Positions 51,710 to 61,362 are shown, counted from the first letter of the stretch. The stretch is DNA of 64,000 bases from Novilysobacter selenitireducens (GCF_020026895.1 NZ_JAINZW010000003.1:1-64000); one strand, 5' to 3'. The notes: a model not told the origin generated them from the letters alone. Numbers and translations are program-made.

Positions 51710-53044
51710 ATGTCCCACGGCGATGCCGTGTCGCAACCGCTTCCCCGGCCCGCCCGGGTGGGGCCGGACGAGTGGCGCGCAGTCGCAGTCTCGTTCGCCT
51801 ACTTCTTCTGCGTACTGGCGGCCTACTACGTGGTGCGGCCGGTGCGTGACCAGTTGTCGGCGGCGGTCGGGTCGACGCAGTTGCCGTGGTTCTACGCCGC
51901 GACGTTCCTCGCGACCCTCGCATTGACGCCGGTGTTCGGCGCGCTCGTCGCCCGCTACCCCAGGCGCGTGGTCGTGCCGGTGGTGCATGCCTTCTTCATC
52001 GCCTGCCTGTTGGGCTTCGTGCCGTTGTTCACCCACCAGGGGCTGCTCGGCCCGCGCGCGCTGGGCACGGTGTTCTTCGTGTGGATCAGCGTGTTCAACC
52101 TGTTCATCGTGTCGGTGTTCTGGAGCTTCATGGCCGATGTGTGGGACGACCTGCAGGCGCGCCGGCTGTTTCCGCTGATCGCGCTGGGCGGCACCGCGGG
52201 CGCCATTGCCGGGCCGATGCTGACGCGCGCGCTGGTGGGCGTGATCGGTGTAGCGCCGTTGCTGGTCGTATCCGCCGCATTGCTGGCGTTGGCGCTGGCG
52301 TGCGTGGCGTGGCTGGGCGGCTGGGCGCGCCTGCACGGCAATCGCCGGCATGACCCGGGGCACGAGTCGGCGGTCGGCGGCGGCATCCTGGACGGATTGC
52401 GTCAGGTGTTCGCCAACCCCTTCATGCGCACGATGGCGGTGTTGATGCTGCTGGCCGATTGCATCGGCACGGTCAACTACGCGCTTGTCGTGGACTACTC
52501 GGGCGCGACGTTCGATGACGCCATTTCGCGCACCCGCTTCGCCGCCGACCTCGACCTTGCGGCCAACCTGTTGCAGGTGGTGGTGCAGCTGACGCTGACG
52601 CGCTGGATGCTGGTGCGCTGGGGTGCAGGGCCCGTCATCGGCGTGTGGGCCACGGCGGTCACCGCTGCACTCGTGCTGGTGGCGGTGTCGGACAACCCGT
52701 ACGCGCCGGCGATCGGTGCGATGCCGTTGGTGGCGGTCGCGTTGATCGTCGGCCGCGGGCTGGCCTACGGCATGGTCGGCCCGGCCCGCGAGAGCCTGTA
52801 CACGCGCGTGCCGCGCAACCTGCGTTACAAGGGTAAGAACGCGGTCGACACCGCCGTGTGGCGCTTCGGCGACCTGTCGGTGGCGCTGTCGATGAATGCC
52901 CTGCGCAGCGTCGGCGTCGCGGTGCCGGGGCTCGCGGGCCTGGCGGCGCTGGCGGCGGCGACGTCCGGCGTACTCGGCTGGCGACTGGCGCGACGCGTGG
53001 AGCGCCCGGCCGATGCGCCGGTTCCCGCGGTGTCGCCGACGTGA
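51710..53044 (+). CDS. Npt1/Npt2-type (ATP/ADP translocase-like) MFS transporter
   Basis: A 444-residue protein with about 12 hydrophobic segments. FAYFFCVLAAYYVVRPVRDQ and the late RYKGKNAVDTAVWRFGD are typical of the bacterial Npt1/Npt2 branch. True ATP/ADP translocases belong to obligate intracellular bacteria; free-living bacteria carry this diverged group with unknown substrates. The ATG at 51710 is preferred over an earlier in-frame start. It is followed 73 bases later by a Tat-exported epimerase-like gene. Confidence 0.88.
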   Translation: MSHGDAVSQPLPRPARVGPDEWRAVAVSFAYFFCVLAAYYVVRPVRDQLSAAVGSTQLPWFYAATFLATLALTPVFGALVARYPRRVVVPVVHAFFIACLLGFVPLFTHQGLLGPRALGTVFFVWISVFNLFIVSVFWSFMADVWDDLQARRLFPLIALGGTAGAIAGPMLTRALVGVIGVAPLLVVSAALLALALACVAWLGGWARLHGNRRHDPGHESAVGGGILDGLRQVFANPFMRTMAVLMLLADCIGTVNYALVVDYSGATFDDAISRTRFAADLDLAANLLQVVVQLTLTRWMLVRWGAGPVIGVWATAVTAALVLVAVSDNPYAPAIGAMPLVAVALIVGRGLAYGMVGPARESLYTRVPRNLRYKGKNAVDTAVWRFGDLSVALSMNALRSVGVAVPGLAGLAALAAATSGVLGWRLARRVERPADAPVPAVSPT

Positions 53045-53117
53045 CCTTCGGCCGATGGCGGCGGGCCGCTCGGGCGCCGAGAGTGCGGGTTCCTTTCGCC
53101 GTCCGTGGAGTCGACCG

Positions 53118-54323
53118 ATGCAGATCTCCCGTCGCAATGTATTGATCGCCGGCCTGGCCGGTGCGGTGGCGGCGGGGCTGCCCGCCTGCACTTCGGCGCT
53201 GGGGCAGGCGGTGGCGCCATCGCCGCGCAAGCAGGGCCTGGACATCCTGGTACTGGGCGGTACGGGCTTCCTCGGGCCGCACTTCGTGGAGGCCGCGCGC
53301 GCGGCCGGCCACCGGCTCACGTTGTTCAACCGTGGCAAGACCAATCCGACGCGCTTCGACGGCGGGCAGTTCGACGACATCGAGCAGCTGCGCGGCGACC
53401 GCAAGTCCGACCTGTCTGCCTTGGAAGGCGAGCGCCGCTGGGATGCCGTGCTCGATACGTCGGCCTACATTCCCGGCGATGTCACGCGCTCTGCCGAGTT
53501 GTTGGGGCCACGCGTGGGCCAGTACCTGATCGTCTCGACGATCTCGGTCTATGCCGACACCTCGGTCCCGGGCATGGACGAGGATGCGCCGCTGGCGACG
53601 ATCCCCGACCCGACGGTCACCGAGATCACCGGCGAAACGTACGGGCCACTCAAGGCGCTGTCCGAGCAGGCCGCGCAGCGCGCGATTCCCGGGCGGGTGA
53701 CCGTCGTGCGCCCGGGCCTGATCGTCGGGCCGGGCGACACCACCGACCGCTTCACCTACTGGCCGGCGCGCGCCGACCGCGGCGGCGAGATCCTCGCCGC
53801 GGGCACGCCTGCGGACCCGACGCAGTTCATCGACGTGCGCGACCTGGCGGCATTCCTGTTGCACCTGATCGAGCAGCGCACGTTCGGCGTGTTCAACGCC
53901 GATGCGCCGGCCGGATCGCTGACCATGGGCGCGCTGCTGACCACCTGCCAGGACGTGGCACGCGGCCTCAACGATATCCAGTGCATCCGCGCGCCGTGCC
54001 CGCAGCCGCCGGGCGCGGTGTCGTCGCTGACCTGGGTGCCGGCCGATTTCCTGGAGGCGCAGGGCGTCAGTCCCTGGCAGGACATGCCGGCCTGGATACC
54101 GGCCGAGGGCGAGTACGCCGGCTTCGGTCGCATCGATACCTCCCGCGCGCAGGCGGCGGGCCTTGCGTACCGGCCGCTCGACGCGACCGTGCGGGACACG
54201 CTGCTGTGGTGGCGCACGCTCCCCGCCGAGCGGCGCGCGAAACCGAAGGCCGGCCTCGCGCCAGCGCGCGAAGCCGAAGTGCTGGCCGCGTGGCACGCCC
54301 GCGACGAAAGCAGCGGCGGATGA
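53118..54323 (+). CDS. Tat-exported NAD-dependent epimerase-like protein
   Basis: A 401-residue protein with a twin-arginine signal (QISRRNVLIAGLAGAVAAG) followed by PACTS, which may be a lipoprotein site. The mature part is an SDR/epimerase fold: glycine motif ILVLGGTGFLGPHFVEAA, then DTSAYIPGDV and YLIVSTISVYAD. The usual YxxxK is represented by YGPLK (residues about 175-179). Export of an SDR with its cofactor would explain use of the Tat pathway. Its substrate is unknown. The stop overlaps the next gene's ATG by four bases. Confidence 0.88.
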   Translation: MQISRRNVLIAGLAGAVAAGLPACTSALGQAVAPSPRKQGLDILVLGGTGFLGPHFVEAARAAGHRLTLFNRGKTNPTRFDGGQFDDIEQLRGDRKSDLSALEGERRWDAVLDTSAYIPGDVTRSAELLGPRVGQYLIVSTISVYADTSVPGMDEDAPLATIPDPTVTEITGETYGPLKALSEQAAQRAIPGRVTVVRPGLIVGPGDTTDRFTYWPARADRGGEILAAGTPADPTQFIDVRDLAAFLLHLIEQRTFGVFNADAPAGSLTMGALLTTCQDVARGLNDIQCIRAPCPQPPGAVSSLTWVPADFLEAQGVSPWQDMPAWIPAEGEYAGFGRIDTSRAQAAGLAYRPLDATVRDTLLWWRTLPAERRAKPKAGLAPAREAEVLAAWHARDESSGG

Positions 54324-55189
54324 CGACACGTCATCGGCCCTGGCGGTGGCAGCTGCGCTGGAGCGCGCGCATCCTCGCCGTGCTGGTGGTCGTGTTCCTG
54401 GTGTGGGGCTGCGTGTGGGAACCGCGCTCGCTGGTTGCGCGCGACTACGCGTTCGCGCTTCCCGCCTGGCCGGCGGAATGTGATGGCCTGCGTGTCGACG
54501 TCATCGCCGACCTGCATACGGGTTCCCCGCACAACGGCCTCGACAAACTGGACCGGCTGGTGGAGCGCCTTGTCGAGAGCGATTCGCAGGCCGTGCTGAT
54601 GGCCGGCGATTACGTGATCCTCAGCGTGTTCCTCGGCACCTACATCCCGGCCGACGTGATCGCCGAACGCCTGCGCCCGCTGACGGCGCGCAAGCCGGTG
54701 TACGCCGTGTTGGGCAACCACGACTGGTGGAAGGACGGCGCGCGGGTACGTGCGGCGTTCGAGTCCGCCGGCGTCACGATGCTGGAGGACCAGGCCACGC
54801 CGGCGCGGCTCGCCGGATGCGACCTGTGGGTGGTCGGCGTGGGTGACCTCTGGGAAGCGCCGCACGACATCCGGCGTGCGTTTTCGGGTGTCGCCGGCGA
54901 ACGGCCCGCGCTGGCCATCACCCATAACCCGAACGTGTTCCCGCAGATGCCCGCGCGCGCCTCGCTGGTGGTGGCCGGCCATACCCACGGAGGCCAGATC
55001 GCGTTTCCCGGTATCGGTGCGCCGGGCCTGTGGGGCCAGGTGGACGGGCGCTATCCCAAGGGGCACTTCGTCGAGGACGGCCGCCAGTTGTTCGTCTCGC
55101 CCGGTATCGGCACCAGCATCCTGCCGATCCGCTTCGGGGTGCCGCCGGAAATCTCGCGGCTGACGCTGCGCTCGTCCCGCGCGCCGTAG
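54320..55189 (+). CDS. Membrane-anchored metallophosphoesterase (YkuE/YaeI-like)
   Basis: A 289-residue protein with one N-terminal helix (ARILAVLVVVFLVWGCVW) and an external calcineurin-like domain. The metal-site motifs are complete: DLHTG (D-x-H), GDYV (GD), GNHDWW (GNH[DE]), ITHNP and GHTHGGQ (GHxH). Relatives include UDP-2,3-diacylglucosamine-like hydrolases and YkuE-type enzymes. It overlaps the upstream exported epimerase-like gene by four bases, so the two are coupled. The substrate is not known. Confidence 0.92.
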   Translation: MTTRHRPWRWQLRWSARILAVLVVVFLVWGCVWEPRSLVARDYAFALPAWPAECDGLRVDVIADLHTGSPHNGLDKLDRLVERLVESDSQAVLMAGDYVILSVFLGTYIPADVIAERLRPLTARKPVYAVLGNHDWWKDGARVRAAFESAGVTMLEDQATPARLAGCDLWVVGVGDLWEAPHDIRRAFSGVAGERPALAITHNPNVFPQMPARASLVVAGHTHGGQIAFPGIGAPGLWGQVDGRYPKGHFVEDGRQLFVSPGIGTSILPIRFGVPPEISRLTLRSSRAP

Positions 55190-55193
55190 GCCC

Positions 55194-55568
55194 TCAGGCG
55201 AACAACGGCCAGGCGAACAACACGGCACCCAGGACAAATGCAGCCGTCAGCAGGTGTATGGCCGGGTTGTTGATGCGCAGGAAGACGAACTGCTCGACCG
55301 TGCGACCCACCCAGAACAGCGCCATGCCGGCCAATACGGCGCGGCCCAGCGGAGTCGAGTGCAGCTCAACCGGGAACGCGAAGCACAACGCCGCGACCAT
55401 CGCGAACACATAGGTCAGGCGCAGGTTGAGGATCTGGATGACCGCGCGGTCGACCGGTGTCGCGCGCTGCAGGGTGTCCCGCCAGTGGAACAGTCGCCAG
55501 AACGCAAGGTGGAACAGCGCGAACGCGAGGCTGTGGATGCCGGCTGACAGGACGATCCATTCGTTCAC
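55194..55568 (-). CDS. Small four-helix membrane protein
   Basis: A 124-residue hydrophobic protein with four membrane helices: LSAGIHSLAFALFHLAFW, LTYVFAMVAALCFAFPV, AVLAGMALFWVGRTVEQFVF and ALLTAAF-like LLTAAFVLGAVLFAWPLF. The start is a GTG whose GTGA overlaps the stop of the upstream gene by four bases, a coupling arrangement that supports it. Members of this type are annotated only as hypothetical membrane proteins. No function can be given. Confidence 0.75.
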   Translation of the reverse strand: MNEWIVLSAGIHSLAFALFHLAFWRLFHWRDTLQRATPVDRAVIQILNLRLTYVFAMVAALCFAFPVELHSTPLGRAVLAGMALFWVGRTVEQFVFLRINNPAIHLLTAAFVLGAVLFAWPLFA

Positions 55569-56059
55569 GAGCCGGTCGCATCGCGGTCGGTCCCGAGCTG
55601 GGGCGACAGCCACATCGAGATGCGGGCGCGGAAAACGGGCTCGCCGGCTGCATTCCTGACCTCGACGGCAACCGGGAGTTCGTAGCCGGCGTCGCTTGCC
55701 ACCGGCTCGACCTCGGGCACCGCCACCGCCGTCATCGTGCCGCGTGCCTTGGCCACGTACTCGACGGTCATTCCCTTCGGAATCCAGCGCATGCCGGGCG
55801 GCAGGTTGGCGTCGGTCACCAGGCCGCCGGCCAGCTCGGCCATGTTGCACAGCGCGATGGCATGCACCGTGCCGATGTGGTTGCGCACGCGCCGGCGGTC
55901 GCGCATGCGCACCTCGCACCGGCCCGGCTCTAGCACGGTCACCGTGGGCGCGATGGTGCCGAAGTAGGGCGCCTTCAGGCACACCGCGCGCGAAAACAGC
56001 CAGCGCCCGGCGGGCCAGCTGGACAGGCGGCGGTAAAGGGTCACGATGCGCGTGGCCAT
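55565..56059 (-). CDS. DUF4442 hotdog-fold (thioesterase-like) protein
   Basis: A 164-residue protein of the DUF4442 hotdog family. Recognisable parts are YFGTIAPTVTVLEPGRCEVR, RRVRNHIGTVHAIALCNMAEL with its N-H-x-G-T-x-H motif, and GMTVEYVAKARGTMTAVA. Hotdog proteins of this type are acyl-CoA thioesterase candidates or fatty-acid-metabolism accessories. It lies next to fadE, 100 bases downstream in the same direction, which fits that area. The ATG at 56059 is preferred over the earlier one at 56146. Confidence 0.85.
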   Translation of the reverse strand: MATRIVTLYRRLSSWPAGRWLFSRAVCLKAPYFGTIAPTVTVLEPGRCEVRMRDRRRVRNHIGTVHAIALCNMAELAGGLVTDANLPPGMRWIPKGMTVEYVAKARGTMTAVAVPEVEPVASDAGYELPVAVEVRNAAGEPVFRARISMWLSPQLGTDRDATGS

Positions 56060-56159
56060 TTCGTGTATCCGTGCGGCATGCAGCGGCAGTCCTGGGGCGC
56101 CGGAAACGACAACGGCGGGATAACCCGCCGTCGTCGGTTGTGCCAAGAAGTGCGGCGCG

Positions 56160-58628
56160 TCAGGCCGCCGCGCGGTCCTGCTCGCGCTGTGGGCGATAGC
56201 CGGCCGAGCGCAGTTCCTCGGCCTCGAAGTCGTCCACGCTGATGGCGTCGATGGTCATTTCGCGCAGCTCCTCCAGCAGGACCCGTTCTTCGGCGGTGAT
56301 CCAGCCCTCGCGCACGCCTTCGTCGAGCTGCGCTGCGAAGCTGAGCGACTCGATGTCTCGCGTCTTCAGGGCCTTGAGGAACTTGCGCTCCACCGGCTCG
56401 GCCAGCACCACTTTCTGCAGGTAGCTGTTGATGCGGCCGGCCGGGTTGTTGGCCGTTGGAGTCAGGAAGGCCCCCAGGCCCAGGCGATCGCGCGCCTCGT
56501 TCGGAGACATCAGCAGGGACGCGACCTTGTGGCCGAGGCGGTCACTCGGCGGCTGCGCGCGACGGCCCAGCGGGAACACCAGCGCCCACAGCAGCCAACC
56601 GACCGGGCGCACCGGGAAGTTGCGCAGCGCGCCCGAGAGCGCCACTTCGATCTTGTGCACGGCGTCGTGGAAGGCCCACGCCAGCAGCGGCTGGTCGGCG
56701 GCCGGACGGCCCTGGTCCTCGTAACGCTTGAGCATCGCGCTGGTGATGTAGAGCTGGCTCAGCACATCGCCCAGGCGGCCCGACAGCGACTCCTTGAACT
56801 TGAGCTTGCCGCCCAGCAGCAGCATCGAGGTGTCCGCACACAGCGCCAGCACCGCCGAGTAGCGGTTGAGCTTGCGGTAGTAGCGACGGGTGTAGGCGTC
56901 GCCCGGTGCGGCGCCGAAGCGGGCCGCGGTCAGGCCGAACCAGAACGAGCGCACGGCGTTGGAAATCGCAAAGCCGATGTGCCCGAACAGGTTGCGGTCG
57001 AACTCGCGCAGGCGCTCGTCCGGGTCGGGCAGGGTGGTGGCCTTCATCTCCTTGAGCACCCACGGGTGGCACAGGATGGCGCCCTGCCCGAAGATCATCA
57101 GCGAGCGCGTCATGATGTTGGCGCCCTCGACCGTGATCGAGATCGGCGAGGCTTGCCACGAGCGGCCGAGGTAGTTCTTCGGCCCCAGGATGATGCCCTT
57201 GCCGCCGTGGATGTCCATGGCGTCCTGGACCAGTTCGCGGCCCATCTCGGTACAGTGGTACTTGGAGATCGTCGACGGCACGGCCGGCAGCTCGCCACGT
57301 GCGACCGCCGCCGCCGATGCCTCGGCCAGCGCGGTGATCGTGTAGGCCTTGCCGCCGATGCGGGCCAGCGCCTCTTCGACACCCTCGAAGCGGCCGATCG
57401 ACAGCCCGAACTGCTTGCGGATGCGCGCGTAGGCGCCGGTTACCAGCGCGCCGATGCGCGAGCCGCCGCTGGCGGTGGACGGCAGGGTGATCGAGCGGCC
57501 GATCGACAGGCACTCCACCAGCATCTGCCAGCCCTTGCCGGCGTAGGCTTCGCCACCGATCAGCTGGCTGAGAGGGATGAACACCTCGCGGCCATTGAGC
57601 GGGCCGTTCTGGAAGGGGCTGTTGAGCGGGAAGTGGCGGCGCCCGATGTCGATGCCCGGGGTGTCGCGCGGCAGCAGCGCCAGACTGATACCGATGTCGC
57701 GCGTGTCGCCCAGCAGGCCGTCCGGGTCGTACATGCGAAAGGCCATGCCGATCAGTGTCGCGACCGGGGCCAGGGTGATGTAGCGCTTGTCGAACGTGAG
57801 CTTGACGCCCAGCACGTTGGCGCCGTTCCACTCACCTTTGCAGACGATGCCGAAGTCGGGGATCGAGGTGGCGTCCGAGCCCGCCCACGGGCCGGTCAGC
57901 GCAAAGCAGGGCACCTCGCGGCCATCGGCCAAGCGCGGCAGGTAGTGGTCCTTCTGCTCTTGCGTGCCGTAGTGCATCAACAGTTCGGCCGGGCCCAGCG
58001 AGTTGGGCACGCCGACGGTCGAACTGACGACCGAGGAGATCGAGGACAGCTTCTCGATGACCTTGTGGTTGCCCAGCGCGGAGAAGCCGAGGCCGCCGTA
58101 CTCCTTGGGCACGATCATCCCGAAGAATTTGTTCTTCTTGATGAACTCCCACATCTCCGGCGGCAGGTCGGCGCGCACGTGGGTGATGTCCCAGTCGTTC
58201 GTCATCCGGCAGAGCTCTTCCACCGGGCCATCCAGGAACGCCTGCTCGTCGGCGCTCAGGGTCGGCTTGGGCTGGTTGAGCAGGACGTTCCAGTCGGGGC
58301 GCCCGGAGAACAGCTCGCCCTCGAAACCGACGGTGCCGGCCTCCAGCGCAACGCGTTCGGTTTCCGACAGCGGCGGCAGGATCTTCGTATAGAACTTCAG
58401 CAGCGGCGCGGTGATCAGCGGCAGGCGGATCTGCGGGATCAGCAGCGGCACGGCCACCAGCGCGGCGAGCACGCCCGCCACCACCGTGGCCGTGGCATTG
58501 GCATCCAGCAGCCAGCAGGCGACCAGCGCGGTGGCGGTCAGCGCCGCCCAGACGGCCAGCCGCCAGCGGTGGTACGCCGAAACCGCGGCGATCGCGATCA
58601 GAACGAGGAAGGGTGCAAGGATGCTCAT
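56160..58628 (-). CDS. fadE: Acyl-CoA dehydrogenase FadE
   Basis: FadE performs the first step of fatty-acid beta-oxidation, making trans-2-enoyl-CoA. The 822-residue protein matches the long FadE form of gammaproteobacteria. It has hydrophobic N-terminal helices (LAPFLVLIAIAAVSAYHRW and others), FFGMIVPKEYGGLGFSALG, FALTGPWAGSDATSIPDFG, the FAD-contact RSITLPSTASGGSRIGALVT and VEGANIMTRSLMIFGQGAI. The C-terminal domain (about 570-822) is FadE-specific. GGAG precedes the ATG. A divergent TetR gene and a palindrome upstream suggest fatty-acid-responsive repression. Confidence 0.96.
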   Translation of the reverse strand: MSILAPFLVLIAIAAVSAYHRWRLAVWAALTATALVACWLLDANATATVVAGVLAALVAVPLLIPQIRLPLITAPLLKFYTKILPPLSETERVALEAGTVGFEGELFSGRPDWNVLLNQPKPTLSADEQAFLDGPVEELCRMTNDWDITHVRADLPPEMWEFIKKNKFFGMIVPKEYGGLGFSALGNHKVIEKLSSISSVVSSTVGVPNSLGPAELLMHYGTQEQKDHYLPRLADGREVPCFALTGPWAGSDATSIPDFGIVCKGEWNGANVLGVKLTFDKRYITLAPVATLIGMAFRMYDPDGLLGDTRDIGISLALLPRDTPGIDIGRRHFPLNSPFQNGPLNGREVFIPLSQLIGGEAYAGKGWQMLVECLSIGRSITLPSTASGGSRIGALVTGAYARIRKQFGLSIGRFEGVEEALARIGGKAYTITALAEASAAAVARGELPAVPSTISKYHCTEMGRELVQDAMDIHGGKGIILGPKNYLGRSWQASPISITVEGANIMTRSLMIFGQGAILCHPWVLKEMKATTLPDPDERLREFDRNLFGHIGFAISNAVRSFWFGLTAARFGAAPGDAYTRRYYRKLNRYSAVLALCADTSMLLLGGKLKFKESLSGRLGDVLSQLYITSAMLKRYEDQGRPAADQPLLAWAFHDAVHKIEVALSGALRNFPVRPVGWLLWALVFPLGRRAQPPSDRLGHKVASLLMSPNEARDRLGLGAFLTPTANNPAGRINSYLQKVVLAEPVERKFLKALKTRDIESLSFAAQLDEGVREGWITAEERVLLEELREMTIDAISVDDFEAEELRSAGYRPQREQDRAAA

Positions 58629-58743
58629 GGACAGACTCCAGGGGCGGGCCGGGTAACGTGGGGCGCAGTCGCCCCCGGACTGGGATTCGACAGGTTAGTA
58701 ACGGCGGTGTGATGGCCGGGCATTCCCGTGGCGCCGGCATCAA

Positions 58744-58759
58744 CATACGCGTGAGTATG
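58744..58759. promoter_or_regulatory. Candidate TetR operator between fadE and the TetR gene
   Basis: CATAC-GCGTGA-GTATG is an interrupted palindrome in the 268-base gap between divergent genes. A second inverted repeat, TACCG/CGGTA, lies near 58858-58873, just before the TetR start. Either could be the operator. Neither is supported beyond symmetry and position. Confidence 0.4.
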
Positions 58760-58896
58760 GTAACGTCACGGCCGGCCTGTCAAATCCTGGTCGCGACGCC
58801 GGCGCGAAGCCATTCCGCGACGGCGGCAGTCGCGGCCGACGGCCGGCATGCATACCCTTACCGCCCCTTCGGTACGGTTGTTACACTCGCCACCTT

Positions 58897-59487
58897 ATGA
58901 GCCCTGCCAGCCCATCCAAGACCGAACGCAATGGCCGCCTGAGCGCGGACGACTGGGCGCAGGCCGCCCTGGACCTGATCGCCGAGCAGGGCGTGGCCGC
59001 GGTGGCGGTCGAGCCGCTGGCCCGCCGCCTGGGCGTGACCAAGGGCAGCTTCTACTGGCACTTCCCGTCGCGTGACGCGCTGCTGGTAGCGGCCCTGGAG
59101 CGCTGGGAGAAAGTCGAGCAGGAAACCGTCTTCGGCAAGCTGGAGGCGATCCCCGACCCGAGCGAGCGTCTGCGCGCGCTGTTCAACCTCGTCGCGCACG
59201 AGTTCAAGTCGCACGTCATCTATTCCGAGCTGCTGAAGGCCTTGGACCACCCGGCCGTGCAGCCGGTGATCGGTCGCGTCTCGGAACGCCGCATGGACTA
59301 CCTGACCGCCTCGTTCCGCCAGGCCGGGTTGAGCCGGACCGACGCCCAGCACCGGGCACGCCTGGCGTACGCCGCCTATGTCGGTTTCCTGCAACTCAAC
59401 CTGCAGTTGCACCAGGCGCGCCTGCAACACGATGAATTCGAGGCCTACGTCGAGCACGTGATGGCCACGCTGATTCCCGCGCCCTGA
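58897..59487 (+). CDS. TetR-family transcriptional regulator
   Basis: A 196-residue TetR regulator. The N-terminal HTH (about 10-60) reads DDWAQAALDLIAEQGVAAVA, then LARRLGVTKGSFYWHFPSRD, the typical recognition helix. The C-terminal ligand domain is unremarkable. The gene is divergent from fadE and upstream of pckG, so control of fatty-acid oxidation is a reasonable guess. TACACT lies about ten bases before the ATG, so the transcript may have almost no leader; no Shine-Dalgarno is visible. Confidence 0.92.
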   Translation: MSPASPSKTERNGRLSADDWAQAALDLIAEQGVAAVAVEPLARRLGVTKGSFYWHFPSRDALLVAALERWEKVEQETVFGKLEAIPDPSERLRALFNLVAHEFKSHVIYSELLKALDHPAVQPVIGRVSERRMDYLTASFRQAGLSRTDAQHRARLAYAAYVGFLQLNLQLHQARLQHDEFEAYVEHVMATLIPAP

Positions 59488-59538
59488 GGCGCCCGGCAGC
59501 ATCGTTCCCACGCTTTCATTTGTCCCCGGAGTACCGCC

Positions 59539-61341
59539 GTGAACGCCATTTCCAAAGACGTCGACCGCACTGACATTGCCAAGGGGAGCGACGGTAGCCG
59601 GCTCGCCAACCTCAATGAGTGGGTGGCCGAGGTCGCAGCGCTGACGCGGCCCGATCGCATCCACTGGTGTGATGGCAGCGATGCCGAGAACGAGGCGTTG
59701 GTCGCGCAGATGCTTGGTGACGGCACGCTCGTGCGCCTCAACGAGCAGACCCACCCCAACAGCTTCCTGCACCGCTCCGACCCGGACGATGTCGCGCGCG
59801 TGGAGCACCTGACCTTCGTCTGCACCGATGACCAGAATGACGCCGGCCCCAACAACCACTGGATGGCGCCGGACGAGGCGCACGCCAAGATGGATGCGCT
59901 GTTTGACGGCTGCATGGCCGGCCGCACGATGTACGTGATCCCGTACTGCATGGGGCCGATCGACTCGCCGCTGTCGCGTTGCGGCGTGGAAATCACCGAC
60001 AGCCCGTACGTGGTCGCCAACATGCGGATCATGACGCGCATGGGCGCGCCGGCGCTGGCGCGGATCGAGAAGGAAGGCACCTTCGTGAAGGGGCTGCACT
60101 CCACGGGCGAACTCGACCCGGACCGCCGCTTCATCATGCATTTCCCCGAAGAGCTGGCCATCAAGTCCTTCGGCTCCGGCTACGGCGGCAATGCGCTGCT
60201 CGGCAAGAAGTGCCATGCGCTGCGCATTGCCAGCCACCAGGCCCGCAGCGAGGGCTGGCTGGCCGAGCACATGCTCATCCTCGGCATCGAGAACCCGCAG
60301 GGCGAGACGCACTACATCGCCGCGGCGTTCCCCTCGGCCTGCGGCAAGACCAACCTGGCGATGCTGATCCCGCCGGAAGGCTATCGGAATGCGGGCTGGA
60401 AGGTCTGGACAGTCGGCGACGACATCTGCTGGATGCGTCCCGGCAAGGATGGCCGGCTGTATGCGATCAACCCGGAGGCCGGCTTCTTCGGCGTCGCACC
60501 CGGCACCTCGAAGAAGTCCAACCCCAATGCGCTGGCGTGCCTGCAGCGCGATGCGATCTTCACCAACGTGGGCGTGACCGCCGACAACCAGCCGTGGTGG
60601 GAAGGCCTGGACAACGGTCAGCAGCCGGCCATCGACTGGCGCGGCGAGCCGTATGACCCGGCCAAGCGCCCGGCCGCGCACCCCAACTCGCGCTTCACCG
60701 TCAGCGCCAAGGCCTGCCCCAGCTACTCGCCCGAGGCGGAGAACCCGGCCGGCGTGCCGATCAGCGCGATCGTCTTCGGCGGTCGGCGTGCATCCCTCGT
60801 GCCGCTGGTGTTCGAGGCTCGTGACTGGACGCACGGTGTCCTCGTGGGCGCCTCGATGGGCTCGGAAACCACGGCCGCGGCGACCGGCGCGGTCGGCGTG
60901 ATGCGCCGCGACCCGATGGCGATGAAGCCGTTCTGCGGCTACAACTTCGCGGACTACTTCGCACACTGGCTGTCGTTCGACACCCCCGGCGCGAAGCTGC
61001 CCAAGGTTTTCCACGTCAACTGGTTCCGCAAGGGCGACGACGGCAAGTTCCTGTGGCCGGGGTTCGGCGACAACCTGCGCGTGCTCGAGTGGATGATCGG
61101 GCGGGTCAACGGCACTGCGGGCGCCGTCGAGACGCCGATCGGGGCATTGCCTTCGGCCGACGACCTCAACCTCGACGGCATTGAGCTCGGCGACGAGGCG
61201 CTGTGTAAGCTGTTCGGCTATGAGCGCGACGGCTGGAGCGCGGAGTTCCAGGCCATCGGCGACTATCTTGCCGGCTATGGCCCACGGATGCCCCAGGCTC
61301 TGGTCGACGAACAGCGGCGCATTGCCGGGTCGTTGGCCTGA
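59539..61341 (+). CDS. pckG: GTP-dependent phosphoenolpyruvate carboxykinase PckG
   Basis: PckG converts oxaloacetate and GTP to phosphoenolpyruvate, the entry to gluconeogenesis. The 600-residue enzyme carries the GTP-type signatures: RVEHLTFVCTDDQNDAGPNN-like residues, GYGGNALLGKKCHALRIAS, the P-loop FPSACGKTNLAML with the hyper-reactive Cys, DDICWMRPG and FGGRRASLVPLVFEA. The start is GTG at 59539, with GGAG eight bases upstream. It follows the TetR gene, consistent with growth on fatty acids, where gluconeogenesis is needed. GTP rather than ATP use is inferred from family. Confidence 0.97.
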   Translation: MNAISKDVDRTDIAKGSDGSRLANLNEWVAEVAALTRPDRIHWCDGSDAENEALVAQMLGDGTLVRLNEQTHPNSFLHRSDPDDVARVEHLTFVCTDDQNDAGPNNHWMAPDEAHAKMDALFDGCMAGRTMYVIPYCMGPIDSPLSRCGVEITDSPYVVANMRIMTRMGAPALARIEKEGTFVKGLHSTGELDPDRRFIMHFPEELAIKSFGSGYGGNALLGKKCHALRIASHQARSEGWLAEHMLILGIENPQGETHYIAAAFPSACGKTNLAMLIPPEGYRNAGWKVWTVGDDICWMRPGKDGRLYAINPEAGFFGVAPGTSKKSNPNALACLQRDAIFTNVGVTADNQPWWEGLDNGQQPAIDWRGEPYDPAKRPAAHPNSRFTVSAKACPSYSPEAENPAGVPISAIVFGGRRASLVPLVFEARDWTHGVLVGASMGSETTAAATGAVGVMRRDPMAMKPFCGYNFADYFAHWLSFDTPGAKLPKVFHVNWFRKGDDGKFLWPGFGDNLRVLEWMIGRVNGTAGAVETPIGALPSADDLNLDGIELGDEALCKLFGYERDGWSAEFQAIGDYLAGYGPRMPQALVDEQRRIAGSLA

Positions 61342-61362
61342 CGCACCTCCGTCAGGGTTCCA

